Positions 53,108 to 63,713 of a DNA stretch of 64,000 nt are shown here, piece after piece. This DNA is from Pararhodospirillum oryzae. GTDB lineage: Bacteria > Pseudomonadota > Alphaproteobacteria > Rhodospirillales > Rhodospirillaceae. Position 1 is the stretch's first letter. Every line of letters begins with the position of its first letter. Under the pieces are notes generated by a model. The model saw nothing but the letters and a program-made list of their open reading frames with translations. It did no database searches and was not told the origin of the DNA. The DNA is taken from positions 26,222 to 90,221 of the forward strand of contig NZ_BJZO01000002.1 in the NCBI RefSeq assembly GCF_007992075.1, in the 5' to 3' direction. The position numbers were made by a program, and so were the translations under genes.

Positions 53108-53656
53108 TTGAATGCGCTTGAGCTTTTACTGGGGCGCCGCTCCTGTCACCGTCTGGTCGCGCCGGCACCGGGCGGAGAGGCCCTGGCCCTCATGCTGCGG
53201 GCCGCCCTGCGGGTGCCCGACCACAAGCGGCTGCGCCCGGTTGAATTCATCGTCGTGAGCGGGGAGGGCCTGGACCGCCTGGGTGCCTTGTTCGCCACGG
53301 CCGCGCGGGGCGCGGGCAAGGACGATGCCACGGTCGAGCGCGCCCGGCGCATGCCCCATCGCGCGCCCATGCTCGTCATCGTGGCCGCCCGGCCAAGGCC
53401 CGACGACACCGTGAGCGTCCTGGAACAGCAGATGAGCGCCGGGTGTTCGGTCATGGCATTGCAACTGGCCGCCCAGGCCCAGGGGTTCAGCAGCGTGTGG
53501 CGTTCCGGCTGGCTGATGTTCGACCGCGCGGTGCACGAAGGCCTGGGGCTTGGACCCGGCGACCAGATCGTGGGCTTTTTGTATGTGGGGACGGCGGCGG
53601 GCCCCCTGCCTCCCGCGCCCTCTGTCGATCCGGAGGCGTTCGTGCGTTATTTCTAG
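53108..53656 (+). CDS. YdjA-like nitroreductase-family flavoprotein
   Basis: A 182-residue FMN-binding nitroreductase of the short YdjA type. Landmarks are LLLGRRSCHRL at the N-terminus, RAALRVPDHKRLRPVEFIVV near residue 35, MLVIVAARPRPDDTV near 85, and GCSVMALQLAAQAQGFSSVW near 110. The physiological substrate is unknown; it may supply reducing power for a metal or cofactor step in the operon. The start is the TTG at 53108, which has AAGGA eight bases upstream; no ATG fits the conserved N-terminus. The stop codon lies inside a strong hairpin that ends the operon. Confidence 0.75.
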   Translation: MNALELLLGRRSCHRLVAPAPGGEALALMLRAALRVPDHKRLRPVEFIVVSGEGLDRLGALFATAARGAGKDDATVERARRMPHRAPMLVIVAARPRPDDTVSVLEQQMSAGCSVMALQLAAQAQGFSSVWRSGWLMFDRAVHEGLGLGPGDQIVGFLYVGTAAGPLPPAPSVDPEAFVRYF

Positions 53657-53699
53657 AGGTTGTCAGGAAAAGGCGGGCACCGCTTTTCCTGACAACCTC
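53656..53699 (+). terminator. Strong hairpin ending the ATP-grasp operon (family A related)
   Basis: A near-perfect 44-base palindrome: GAGGTTGTCAGGAAAAG pairs with CTTTTCCTGACAACCTC. The core GGAAAAGGCGG/CCGCTTTTCC is that of repeat family A. It includes the last base of the nitroreductase stop codon and faces the convergent NifX-family gene. Confidence 0.75.
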
Positions 53700-53757
53700 C
53701 TGGCCCCGGACGGGATCATTCCTGGCACTCAAGGCGTGATGAGGGAAAGGGGCGGCC

Positions 53758-54243
53758 TTACAGCTCCTGATCGTCAAGCGGCAGGCGGTTGCCGTCGGGG
53801 GCGCGCATGACCCGGCGCAGCCACAACGGCGCGCCCGACCCCATGAGGCGCTGGACCGAGGTCACCACCTCGTCGATGTCGCGCACCCGTTCGCTCTTGA
53901 CCGGGAAGATCTGGTTTTCGTGAATGCGCACGGCGGCCAGGTCGCTCATGCCCAGGGTGAACAAAATGGAACACCCCTTCAAGGAGTCGATGCGCTCGGT
54001 CAGGGGATCGTGGCCGGTGCCGTCGTCGTCTTCCATGTCGTCCATGACGCAGGTGCCGGTCAGCCGGCCCATGCCGCCGCCGGGCGGGCGCCGGCCGGAT
54101 TTGCTAAACGGAATCACGTCGATGAAATCCGCCTCGTCCCGGTTGATGTCGTAAAAAACCATCTGGCGGGCGGTGACGAAATTGGCATCGAGCTTGATCA
54201 GGCTGTTGGTGGTCACGGCGATGCGCAGGTGCGGGGTGTCCAT
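53758..54243 (-). CDS. NifX/VnfX-family cofactor carrier protein
   Basis: A 161-residue protein of the dinitrogenase cofactor-binding (NifX/NafY/NifB-C) family. LRIAVTTNSLIKLDANFVTARQMVFYDI (in parts, residues 6-33) and the C-terminal CSILFTLGMSDLAAVRIHEN, IFPVKSERVRDIDEVVTSVQ, LWLRRVM are the NifX pattern. NifX-type proteins carry NifB-co or the FeMo-/FeV-cofactor precursor to NifEN or the apo-dinitrogenase. Context next to vnfDGK suggests VnfX, but vnfE/vnfN are not adjacent. AAGGAG lies seven bases before the ATG at 54243. Last gene of the leftward vnf series. Confidence 0.82.
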   Translation of the reverse strand: MDTPHLRIAVTTNSLIKLDANFVTARQMVFYDINRDEADFIDVIPFSKSGRRPPGGGMGRLTGTCVMDDMEDDDGTGHDPLTERIDSLKGCSILFTLGMSDLAAVRIHENQIFPVKSERVRDIDEVVTSVQRLMGSGAPLWLRRVMRAPDGNRLPLDDQEL

Positions 54244-54269
54244 GGCAGGGCTCCTTGGGCGCGGTGTCA

Positions 54270-55148
54270 TCAGGTCATGGGTTGATTGGGAAGGACTTCC
54301 TCGCGTCCGAACCGGGCTTGGAACGCGGCCGGCAGGCGGGTCGGATCAAGGCTCCGCAGACGCCAGCGGCTCAGCTCGTCGCGGGGCAGGGCGCCTTCGT
54401 CCAGGGCCTCCACGGGCACGATGTGCACCGTGTCCCCCACCGGCAGATAAAAATCGATGGGATAGCGGGCCGCGTCGCGGTACATCGGCCCGATGTCGAG
54501 GATCAGCCGCTCCGGATCCATGTGGAAACGGGCGTTGTCGCAGTCGAAGCGGCCGTGCCGGTTGAAGGGCATGACCTGGCGGAACTGGTGCAAGGTCCGG
54601 TCTTCGTCGGAAAAGCGGCGGATTTCCCCGGTCAGGTCCGCGTACCAGGCCATCAGCATGGCCTCGACATAGGCGTCGGGGTAGGGCTGGGCCGGCGCGG
54701 CCACGGCGTAGGCCACCATGTCGACGGCAAGGTCCAGGCCGGCCTCGGTGAGGGCCAGGTCCAAGATGGTCTTGCCCGCCGGAACCTTGAGGATCACCAG
54801 CCCCTTGTGCCGTTCGGGGCGCCCCTCGGCCGACAGGGCGACCAGCCGCACCACCCGCAGCAGCCGGTAGACCTGGGCCAGGATCTTGTCGGTCAGCGTG
54901 GCGCGGGGCAGCGCCTTGTACCGCTCCCGGGTGCTGATGCCGTCCACCGCGCCGCCCAGGAAGGCGTCCAGCGCGAAAAAGGCCCGGCACGCGGGCGCCA
55001 GCCTGGCGGTCCAGGCCCGGGACTCATCCAGGACCGGAGGCGCGAAGCTCAACGCCGCCGGCTTCGAATACAGCTCCAGGTGTCGGTACTCGGGCCGGCG
55101 GGTGGCCCCGCCCAGGACGCCCGCCGCCAGAACCTGCACATGATCCAT
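54270..55148 (-). CDS. Unrecognised 292-residue protein between vnfK and the nifX-like gene
   Basis: I do not recognise a family. The protein is soluble and probably helical, with no signal peptide or Cys cluster; segments include YSKPAALSFAPPVLDESRAW, LTDKILAQVYRLLRVVRLVA, VILKVPAGKTILDLALTEAG and ERLILDIGPMYRDAARYPID. It lies between vnfK and nifX on the same strand, with 26 bases to nifX, so it is probably a vanadium-nitrogenase accessory factor. The ATG at 55148 is listed; a TTG at 55163 is in frame. Separated from vnfK by 199 bases that contain a family A repeat, so it may have its own promoter. Confidence 0.65.
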   Translation of the reverse strand: MDHVQVLAAGVLGGATRRPEYRHLELYSKPAALSFAPPVLDESRAWTARLAPACRAFFALDAFLGGAVDGISTRERYKALPRATLTDKILAQVYRLLRVVRLVALSAEGRPERHKGLVILKVPAGKTILDLALTEAGLDLAVDMVAYAVAAPAQPYPDAYVEAMLMAWYADLTGEIRRFSDEDRTLHQFRQVMPFNRHGRFDCDNARFHMDPERLILDIGPMYRDAARYPIDFYLPVGDTVHIVPVEALDEGALPRDELSRWRLRSLDPTRLPAAFQARFGREEVLPNQPMT

Positions 55149-55192
55149 GACCCAGGACCCCAACGCGAAGGAAACAAGGAACCGGGGGGCCC

Positions 55193-55292
55193 AGAGTCCG
55201 TCAGCTTCAGAGGGAAGCGGACAGCCTCTGTATCACTTTGTTCGAGTTTGTCTTTTCGGAAAAAGCGGTGTCCGCTTTTCCCGGGCAAACTC
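55193..55292 (+). repeat. Composite palindromic repeat, family A, copy 4
   Basis: AGAGTCCGTCAGCTTC/GGAAGCGGAC hairpin, then CGAGTTTGTCTTTTCGG...CCGCTTTTCCCGGGCAAACTC. Lies between vnfK and the 292-aa gene. Unlike the other three full copies it does not begin at a stop codon; it could nevertheless reduce read-through from vnfK. Confidence 0.82.
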
Positions 55293-55347
55293 CAGGCCCC
55301 CCGGGGTGAGAATCCGGGAGCAGGGGGCACCCGGATCGCTCAGGCGC

Positions 55348-58667
<3,320 letters not shown>

Positions 58668-58703
58668 TCACGGCGCGCAAGACGCGAAAAGCCGGCCTCG
58701 TCC

Positions 58704-58747
58704 GTTCCCGTTGGTACGATTGATCCCTCAAGCGTACCAATCGGTGC
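58704..58747. promoter_or_regulatory. Candidate VnfA binding sites between the divergent vnf promoters
   Basis: GTTCCCGTTGGTAC (58704-58717; on the other strand GTAC-N6-GAAC) and GTACCAATCGGTGC (58734-58747; GTAC-N6-GTGC) face each other, and TTGGTACG/CGTACCAA forms a perfect eight-base inverted repeat with a 14-base spacer. The arrangement resembles VnfA dyads in Azotobacter. It sits 75-118 bases from the vnfD -24 element and 43-86 from the opposite one, right for enhancer-type activation of both. Confidence 0.65.
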
Positions 58748-58789
58748 AAGCCGGCGCGCCGGGGGCCCGGGGAAGCGTCCACCCGGGGG

Positions 58790-58805
58790 TGGCACGCGGG
58801 TTGCG
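58790..58805 (+). promoter_or_regulatory. Sigma-54 promoter of the NifX-glyoxalase gene
   Basis: TGGCACG-CGGG-TTGCG, essentially the full -24/-12 consensus, 34 bases upstream of the start codon. Confidence 0.82.
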
Positions 58806-58839
58806 TTGTCCGGCGTGTTGTTCATTCCGGAGAGTTGCC

Positions 58840-59649
58840 ATGCTTGATGAGGCCCCCGTTTCCAGCGATCCCTCGGTGTCCGAAGCTCCCTCCTCCTTGC
58901 GCATCGCCGTGGCGAGCAAGGACGGCCAGCGCATCGATCAGCATTTCGGCCATGCCGAGGCCTTTTGGGTTTTCGATGTCACGGCCGAGGGCGCCACGCC
59001 CGTCGAGCAGCGCGTGATTGCCGATCATGCCCGGGAAGGCGAGGACGCCCGCGATACCGTGTGTCGCATGCTGGGGGACTGTCCCATGCTCCTGGTCGCG
59101 CGCATCGGGCCCAATCCACAAGAAAAACTGGCCCGGGCCGGGATCGAGGCCACCGACATGCTGGCCGGCCAGGCGATCGACGAGGCCCTGGTCGCCGTGT
59201 TCTCGGGGCGGGCGCGGGCCCTGGCGGCCACGGCGGCGCCGGTGGACGGGTCAACGTTCCGGCTGGTGCATTGCATGCTGCGGGTCGCCGATCTCGACCG
59301 CACGATTGCCTTTTACACCCATCACCTGGGCATGCAGGTGCTGGAGCGGCGCGAGCACCGGCGCAACCAGTTCTCCCAGGCCTACCTGGGCTTCGGTCCC
59401 CATTGCGCAATGAGCGTGGAGTTCGTGCAGAACTGGACGCGCGAAACCCCCTACGAGTTGGGCGATTCCTTCGGTCACATCGCCCTCGAAGTCACGGGCA
59501 TCACCGCCTTGTGCGAGCGCCTGGCCGCCGCCAAGGTGCCCATGCCCCGCCCGCCGCGCGCCCAGCGCCACGGGGAAAGCATCGTGGCCTTCATCGAGGA
59601 TCCGGACGGGCACCGGATCGAACTGATCCAGCGCGCGCCCGAGGAGTAG
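58840..59649 (+). CDS. NifX-type cofactor-binding domain fused to glyoxalase I
   Basis: A 269-residue two-domain protein. Residues about 19-125 are a NifX/NifB-C/VnfY-type domain (LRIAVASKDGQRIDQHFGHA with the DQHFG motif at 33-37, VCRMLGDCPMLLVARIG at 74-90). Residues 139-265 are a full glyoxalase I (VOC) domain close to E. coli GloA: RLVHCMLRVADLDRTIAFYT, YELGDSFGHIALEV, AFIEDPDGHRIELIQ. All four metal ligands are present with GloA spacing: His144, Glu194, His213, Glu261. GGAG lies seven bases before the ATG and a near-consensus sigma-54 promoter upstream, so it is expressed with vnf genes. Role of the fusion is unknown: cofactor-linked metal chemistry or methylglyoxal removal are possibilities. 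Confidence 0.88.
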   Translation: MLDEAPVSSDPSVSEAPSSLRIAVASKDGQRIDQHFGHAEAFWVFDVTAEGATPVEQRVIADHAREGEDARDTVCRMLGDCPMLLVARIGPNPQEKLARAGIEATDMLAGQAIDEALVAVFSGRARALAATAAPVDGSTFRLVHCMLRVADLDRTIAFYTHHLGMQVLERREHRRNQFSQAYLGFGPHCAMSVEFVQNWTRETPYELGDSFGHIALEVTGITALCERLAAAKVPMPRPPRAQRHGESIVAFIEDPDGHRIELIQRAPEE

Positions 59650-59700
59650 GGGGCTTTTGTTTCGTCAGTCCGGGGAAAATTCCCAAGAAACGAGCCAGGG

Positions 59701-59730
59701 AAAAAAGGGGGGCGTTTTGCCCCCCTTGTT
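59701..59730. terminator. Bidirectional terminator between the NifX-glyoxalase gene and vnfA
   Basis: AAGGGGGGC-GTTTT-GCCCCCCTT, a perfect nine-base-pair stem preceded by an A-run and followed by TTGTTC; ends at the vnfA stop. Fits convergent genes. Confidence 0.75.
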
Positions 59731-61377
59731 CTATCCATCCATGACTTTTTCACGGGTTCGCCCCTGGGCCGATTTTCGGAAGCTCTTGTACGAAATGCCG
59801 TGTTTTTCCATGCGCAGGCCCAAAATGCGCCGGGTCAGGCCCAGTTGCTGGGCGGCTTCCGTCATGTTCCCGTTGTGGGTCTTGAGGGCCTCGACAATCA
59901 TTTCGTATTCCACCGCATCAAGTTTGGCTTCCAGGGTATACCCGAACGTCGTCCCGGTTTCCTCGGGGGTTTGCAGCGAGGGCGGCAGGTTGTAGCCGTG
60001 AATGACCCCGTCTTCCGACAAGATCACCGAGCGTTCCACCACGTTTTCCAGTTCGCGCACGTTGCCCGGCCAGTGGTAGGCCATGAGCATGTTGAGGGCC
60101 GGGGTCGAAATGCGCTTGATCTCGCGCCCGGTTTCATCGGCGTAGCGGGTCACGAAGTGATCGGCCAGCAAGATAATGTCGCTACCGCGCTCGCGCAGCG
60201 GGGGTATGGTGATGGGAAACACGTTCAGGCGGTAATACAGGTCGTCGCGGAAGGTGCCGTCCTCAACCATCTGGAGCAGGTCGCGGTTGGTGGCGGCGAT
60301 GATGCGCAGGTCCACCCGGACCGGGCGGGTGCCGCCCACCCGTTCAAAGGTTTTTTCCTGAAGCACCCGCAGCAGCTTGGACTGCATGGAGGGGCTCAGT
60401 TCGCCCACTTCGTCGAGGAACAAGGTGCCGCCATCGGCCAGCTCGAAGCGCCCCTTGCGCATGGCGGTGGCGCCGGTGAACGATCCCTTTTCGTGGCCGA
60501 ACAGCTCGCTTTCGATCAGGCTTTCGGGGAGTGCCGCGCAGTTGAACTTGATGAAGGGGCCGTCGGCGCTCTGGCCGTTGTAGTGAATGGCGTTGGCCAC
60601 CAGTTCCTTGCCGACCCCGCTTTCACCCAAAATCAGCACCGTGGCCTTGGTGCCCGCCACCTTGTGGATCAGATCGTAGACCTCGCGCATCGGTTTCGAG
60701 GTGCCGATGATGTTGGAGGGCTTGAATCGCTCCTTGAGGGCGCTTTGCAGGCGCCGGTTTTCGTTTTCCAGCCGCACCTTGTCGACGTTTTCCAGCAAGT
60801 ACAGCTCGACCGCCGGCGCGATCATCGAGGCGATGGTCGCCAGCACCTCCACGTCTTGCTTGAGCAGGCGCCGGTTGATGTAAACCCGTTCGGCGCTGAT
60901 GGTGCCCAGCACCTTTTTCTGGTGCACGATCGGCACGCAGATCAAGGAGGGATTGAGGTGGCTGCCGTCCCCGGTTTCGGTTTGCACCCGGGGGCCCACC
61001 CCCAGGCCGGGACGCCCGCGCATGTGAGGCACGATGATGGCCTTGCCGCTTTCCACCACCTTGCCGGTCAGGCCCTGGCCGGGCGAATAGAAGCCGTGCG
61101 CCTTGTCCTCCTCGCTCAGGCCGAAACTTTCGTGGATGAAAATGGTTTCCGAGGTGCGATCCACCAGGGTGACAATCCCCCGGTTCATTTTAAGCTGGGT
61201 CTGCATGACCTGCAAAATCAGGGCAAGCGAGGCGGCCAGGTCCTCGGCATCGGTGATGACGTGGCTGATCTTGAACAGGATCGGCAGCACGCCAACCCGA
61301 CATTCCCCCGTGAAGCAATGGGTGAAGTCCGCCGTGATGTCCTCGACGTCTATATCAACCGTGTAGTGTATATCCAT
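59731..61377 (-). CDS. vnfA: VnfA, sigma-54-dependent activator of vanadium nitrogenase
   Basis: A 548-residue enhancer-binding protein. The N-terminus carries a C-X4-C pair at Cys21 and Cys26 ([12 protein letters not shown]), characteristic of VnfA/AnfA and thought to hold an Fe-S cluster or metal. A GAF domain follows (about 35-190). The AAA+ domain shows [18 protein letters not shown] (Walker A), [20 protein letters not shown] (sigma-54 contact loop, GAFTGA variant) and [20 protein letters not shown] (Walker B). The Fis-type DNA-binding helix-turn-helix is [20 protein letters not shown]. AnfA is the main alternative; the vnfDGK context decides. AAGGAAG lies seven bases before the ATG. Confidence 0.93.
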   Translation of the reverse strand: MDIHYTVDIDVEDITADFTHCFTGECRVGVLPILFKISHVITDAEDLAASLALILQVMQTQLKMNRGIVTLVDRTSETIFIHESFGLSEEDKAHGFYSPGQGLTGKVVESGKAIIVPHMRGRPGLGVGPRVQTETGDGSHLNPSLICVPIVHQKKVLGTISAERVYINRRLLKQDVEVLATIASMIAPAVELYLLENVDKVRLENENRRLQSALKERFKPSNIIGTSKPMREVYDLIHKVAGTKATVLILGESGVGKELVANAIHYNGQSADGPFIKFNCAALPESLIESELFGHEKGSFTGATAMRKGRFELADGGTLFLDEVGELSPSMQSKLLRVLQEKTFERVGGTRPVRVDLRIIAATNRDLLQMVEDGTFRDDLYYRLNVFPITIPPLRERGSDIILLADHFVTRYADETGREIKRISTPALNMLMAYHWPGNVRELENVVERSVILSEDGVIHGYNLPPSLQTPEETGTTFGYTLEAKLDAVEYEMIVEALKTHNGNMTEAAQQLGLTRRILGLRMEKHGISYKSFRKSAQGRTREKVMDG

Positions 61378-61430
61378 GTCGTCGCTTCCTTGATCCTGGC
61401 CCGTTTGGGGTCTGGGCCAGGGGGGAGGGT

Positions 61431-61446
61431 TGCAAGGCCCGGGCCG
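61431..61446 (-). promoter_or_regulatory. Possible sigma-54 promoter of vnfA
   Basis: On the minus strand CGGCCCG-GGCC-TTGCA: GG and GC correctly spaced, perfect -12, weak -24. 54 bases upstream of the vnfA start. GC-rich chance match is possible. Confidence 0.42.
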
Positions 61447-61504
61447 GGCAGCGCGTTGAAGATGCCTAAGTGGCATTGAAGCGCGCGATGGTTTCTCAAG
61501 CCGT

Positions 61505-61529
61505 CGTTATGGTGCCGAGGTTCATAACG
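61505..61529. promoter_or_regulatory. ModE-type Mo-box between vnfA and the importer operon
   Basis: CGTTAT-N13-ATAACG, extended to GTCGTTATG/CATAACGAC (61503-61531), a perfect nine-base inverted repeat. Half-sites and 25-base span equal the E. coli modA operator for ModE-molybdate. In photosynthetic bacteria ModE-type regulators (MopA/MopB) repress alternative nitrogenase regulators when Mo is available. It is about 128 bases upstream of vnfA and just before a TTGACA on the plus strand, so it may control both directions. Confidence 0.75.
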
Positions 61530-61532
61530 ACG

Positions 61533-61562
61533 TTGACAGGCCCCGTTTTCCCTCCCTACTCT
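61533..61562 (+). promoter_or_regulatory. Possible sigma-70 promoter of the importer operon
   Basis: TTGACA at 61533-61538, four bases after the Mo-box, with TACTCT 18 bases further. The -35 is perfect, the -10 poor. If real, a repressor on the Mo-box would block it. Confidence 0.35.
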
Positions 61563-61732
61563 TGGGAACGCAAGCGGATCGTGTGCCTTGTTTTCGACAT
61601 CGGTGTTTTGTGCGAAAGCACGGAGCGCGCGAAAATCAATGGCCCGATTCAGCGTGTCGTTTACGGCATGAGCCGGTCCATCATCGTTGGTTTCCCGCGC
61701 CGTGCGCGAGGAGTCCGCCGGGAGAGCCGCTC

Positions 61733-61813
61733 ATGATTTCTTCTTCCTCCGCCCTGCCGCCGCTGCCTTGCCCCCTGGGGGGCGGGATGCCTGTCGGGTG
61801 TCTTCCATGCTGA
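61733..61813 (+). CDS. Possible 26-residue leader peptide upstream of the FecCD permease
   Basis: A short frame opening MISSSSALPPLPCPLGGG and ending CLPC, with a good ribosome site (GGGAG eight bases upstream of the ATG). Its stop overlaps the first codons of the permease, whose own ATG has only a weak site. It could be a translationally coupled leader peptide. No homology basis. Confidence 0.35.
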   Translation: MISSSSALPPLPCPLGGGMPVGCLPC

Positions 61814-62892
61814 ACGCGGCCGTGCGTGTCCTGGGGCCGCGCGTTCGCTCCGGTGCCGGGGCCTCCCCCCGGCCCTGGGAACGGCGCGCCCGCTGGGGCC
61901 TGCTGGGACTGGGGGCGGTTCTGGCCGCGCTGTTCGTGCTGTCCTTCACCGTGGGCCAGTATCCGGTTTCCCCGCTGGCCGCCCTGGGGGTTCTGGTCTC
62001 GCAGGCGGTGCCCTTGGATCCGTTCTGGCCGCCGCAGGTGGAAACGGTGATGCTGCACATCCGCCTGCCGCGCATCCTGGGCGCCCTGGTGGTGGGGGCC
62101 GCGCTGGCCACCTCGGGGGCGGCGTTCCAGGGCGTGCTGCGCAATCCCATGGTCGCGCCCGACATCCTGGGCGTGGCCTCGGGGGCCGGGTTCGGGGCCG
62201 CGCTCGCCCTTCTTCTGGGATGGGGGGGGCTCGCGTTGCAGGGCATGGCCTTCCTCGCCGGCCTGACCGCCGTGGGCATTACCTATGCCCTGGGCATGGG
62301 ACGGTCCCGAAGTGGTGACGGCGTGTTGATCCTGGTGTTGTCGGGGCTGATCGTGGGCAACGTGTTCATGGCCGGGATCTCGCTGGTCAAGGTCATGGCC
62401 GATCCCAACAACACGTTGCCGGTCATTACCTTCTGGCTGATGGGCAGCCTCGCTTCCGTGCAAGGGGCCGATCTGGTCCGCGCGCTGGGGCCCATGGCCG
62501 TGGGCCTGTGCTTGCTTACCCTGGTGCGCTGGCGCCTGAACCTGTTGTGCTTTGGCGATGACGAGGCCCGGGCCCTGGGGGTCAACGTGACCATGACCCG
62601 CCTGGCGGTGATCGCCGCCGCCACCTTGATGACGGCGTGCGCGGTGGCGCTTTCGGGGGTGATCGGCCTCGTCGGGCTGATCGTGCCCCACATGGCGCGC
62701 GGGCTGGTGGGGCCCGATTTCCGGGTGCTGCTCCCGGCCTCGGCCCTGCTGGGGGGCGTGTTCTTGCTGGCGGTCGATGATCTCGCGCGGGTGATGACGG
62801 TGGGCGAGATCCCGCTCGGGATCCTCACCTCGCTGATCGGGGCGCCGTTCTTTATCATGCTGCTGGTGCGGGCACGCCGGGGGTGGGTGTGA
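61807..62892 (+). CDS. FecCD-family ABC importer permease
   Basis: A 361-residue inner-membrane permease of the BtuC/FecCD/MolB group with about ten hydrophobic segments. Signature pieces are LHIRLPRILGALVVGAALATSGAAFQGVLRNPM, in parts (residues about 84-116), PDILGVASGAGFGAALALL, and the coupling region GDDEARALGVNVTMTRL near 255, with GLVGLIVPHMARGLVGPDFR near 295. This class imports siderophores, B12, haem or molybdate (MolBC). Position beside vnfA and the Mo-box argues for vanadate, molybdate or a metallophore complex (inference). Overlaps the ATPase gene (GTGA). No binding-protein gene is seen before the window ends. Confidence 0.9.
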   Translation: MLNAAVRVLGPRVRSGAGASPRPWERRARWGLLGLGAVLAALFVLSFTVGQYPVSPLAALGVLVSQAVPLDPFWPPQVETVMLHIRLPRILGALVVGAALATSGAAFQGVLRNPMVAPDILGVASGAGFGAALALLLGWGGLALQGMAFLAGLTAVGITYALGMGRSRSGDGVLILVLSGLIVGNVFMAGISLVKVMADPNNTLPVITFWLMGSLASVQGADLVRALGPMAVGLCLLTLVRWRLNLLCFGDDEARALGVNVTMTRLAVIAAATLMTACAVALSGVIGLVGLIVPHMARGLVGPDFRVLLPASALLGGVFLLAVDDLARVMTVGEIPLGILTSLIGAPFFIMLLVRARRGWV

Positions 62893-63713
62893 GAGCCGCC
62901 CCCCTTCTGGAGGTCGAGGGGCTGGCCTGCGGCTATGGCGCGCGGGCGGTGCTCTCGAACCTGAGCTTCCAGGTCGAGGCGGGCGAGGTCCTGATGCTCC
63001 TGGGGCCCAACGGGGTGGGCAAGACCACCTTGTTTCGCACCTTGCTGCGCCTGCTGGCTCCCCTGGCCGGGCAGGTCCGCCTGGGGGGGGACGACGTGGC
63101 CCGCTGGCCAGCCCGACGCTTCGCCGCTCAGGTCGGCTACGTGCCCCAGGCCCACACGCCGCCCTTTCCCTTCCGGGTGCTCGACGTGGTCATGCTGGGC
63201 CGGGCCGCCCATCTGGGGCCGTTCTCCACCCCTTCGGAGTCCGATATCCGGGTGGCGGAAAGCGCTTTGGGCTCGCTGGGGCTGTCGGCGCTGGCCGGGC
63301 GGCCCTACACCCAGATCAGCGGCGGCGAGCGGCAACTGGTACTGATCGCCCGCGCCCTGGCCCAGGCCCCGGCCCTGCTGATCATGGACGAACCCACCGC
63401 CAACCTGGATTTCGGCAATCAGGTGGCGGTGCTCGATCGGGTAGGAGCCCTGGCCCGGCGCGAGGGCAAGGGCATCATCCTGACCACCCACGACCCCAAC
63501 CACGCCCTGGCCCACGCCACCCGCGTGGCCGCCCTGGGGCGCGACGGCTCGTTGCACGTCGGCCCGCCCGATGAGGTGGTGACGGCCGCCTATCTGCATG
63601 CGACCTATGGGGTGCGCAGCCGGTTCCTGGCGCTGGAGGATCGCACGGTGTGCGTTCCCGTGCGCCGCGAATGGAACCCATGCGCTCCCCAGGTCTGCGG
63701 GGAGACCCCATGA
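62889..63713 (+). CDS. FecE/MolC-type ABC importer ATPase
   Basis: A 274-residue ATPase. Walker A LLGPNGVGKTTLFRTLLRLL is near residue 38, the Q-loop VGYVPQAHTPPFPFRVLDVV near 84, the signature QISGGERQLVLIARALAQ near 142, Walker B LLIMDEPTANLDFGNQ near 163, and the H-loop IILTTHDPNHAL near 196. It belongs to the FecE/HmuV/MolC subgroup. The start is GTG within GTGA overlapping the permease stop; GTG 62883 is also in frame. Its stop overlaps the tonB start, so permease, ATPase and TonB are one operon. Confidence 0.92.
   Translation: MRAAPLLEVEGLACGYGARAVLSNLSFQVEAGEVLMLLGPNGVGKTTLFRTLLRLLAPLAGQVRLGGDDVARWPARRFAAQVGYVPQAHTPPFPFRVLDVVMLGRAAHLGPFSTPSESDIRVAESALGSLGLSALAGRPYTQISGGERQLVLIARALAQAPALLIMDEPTANLDFGNQVAVLDRVGALARREGKGIILTTHDPNHALAHATRVAALGRDGSLHVGPPDEVVTAAYLHATYGVRSRFLALEDRTVCVPVRREWNPCAPQVCGETP

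Noticed and set aside
47567..53656. Interpretation of the ABC ATPase and binding-protein genes as a membrane ABC importer
   Set aside because: No permease gene or membrane segment in the operon and no export signal on the binding protein.
61470..61736. 88-codon plus-strand frame between vnfA and the importer
   Set aside because: It runs across the Mo-box, has no ribosome site and no recognisable domain; regulatory DNA is the better explanation.
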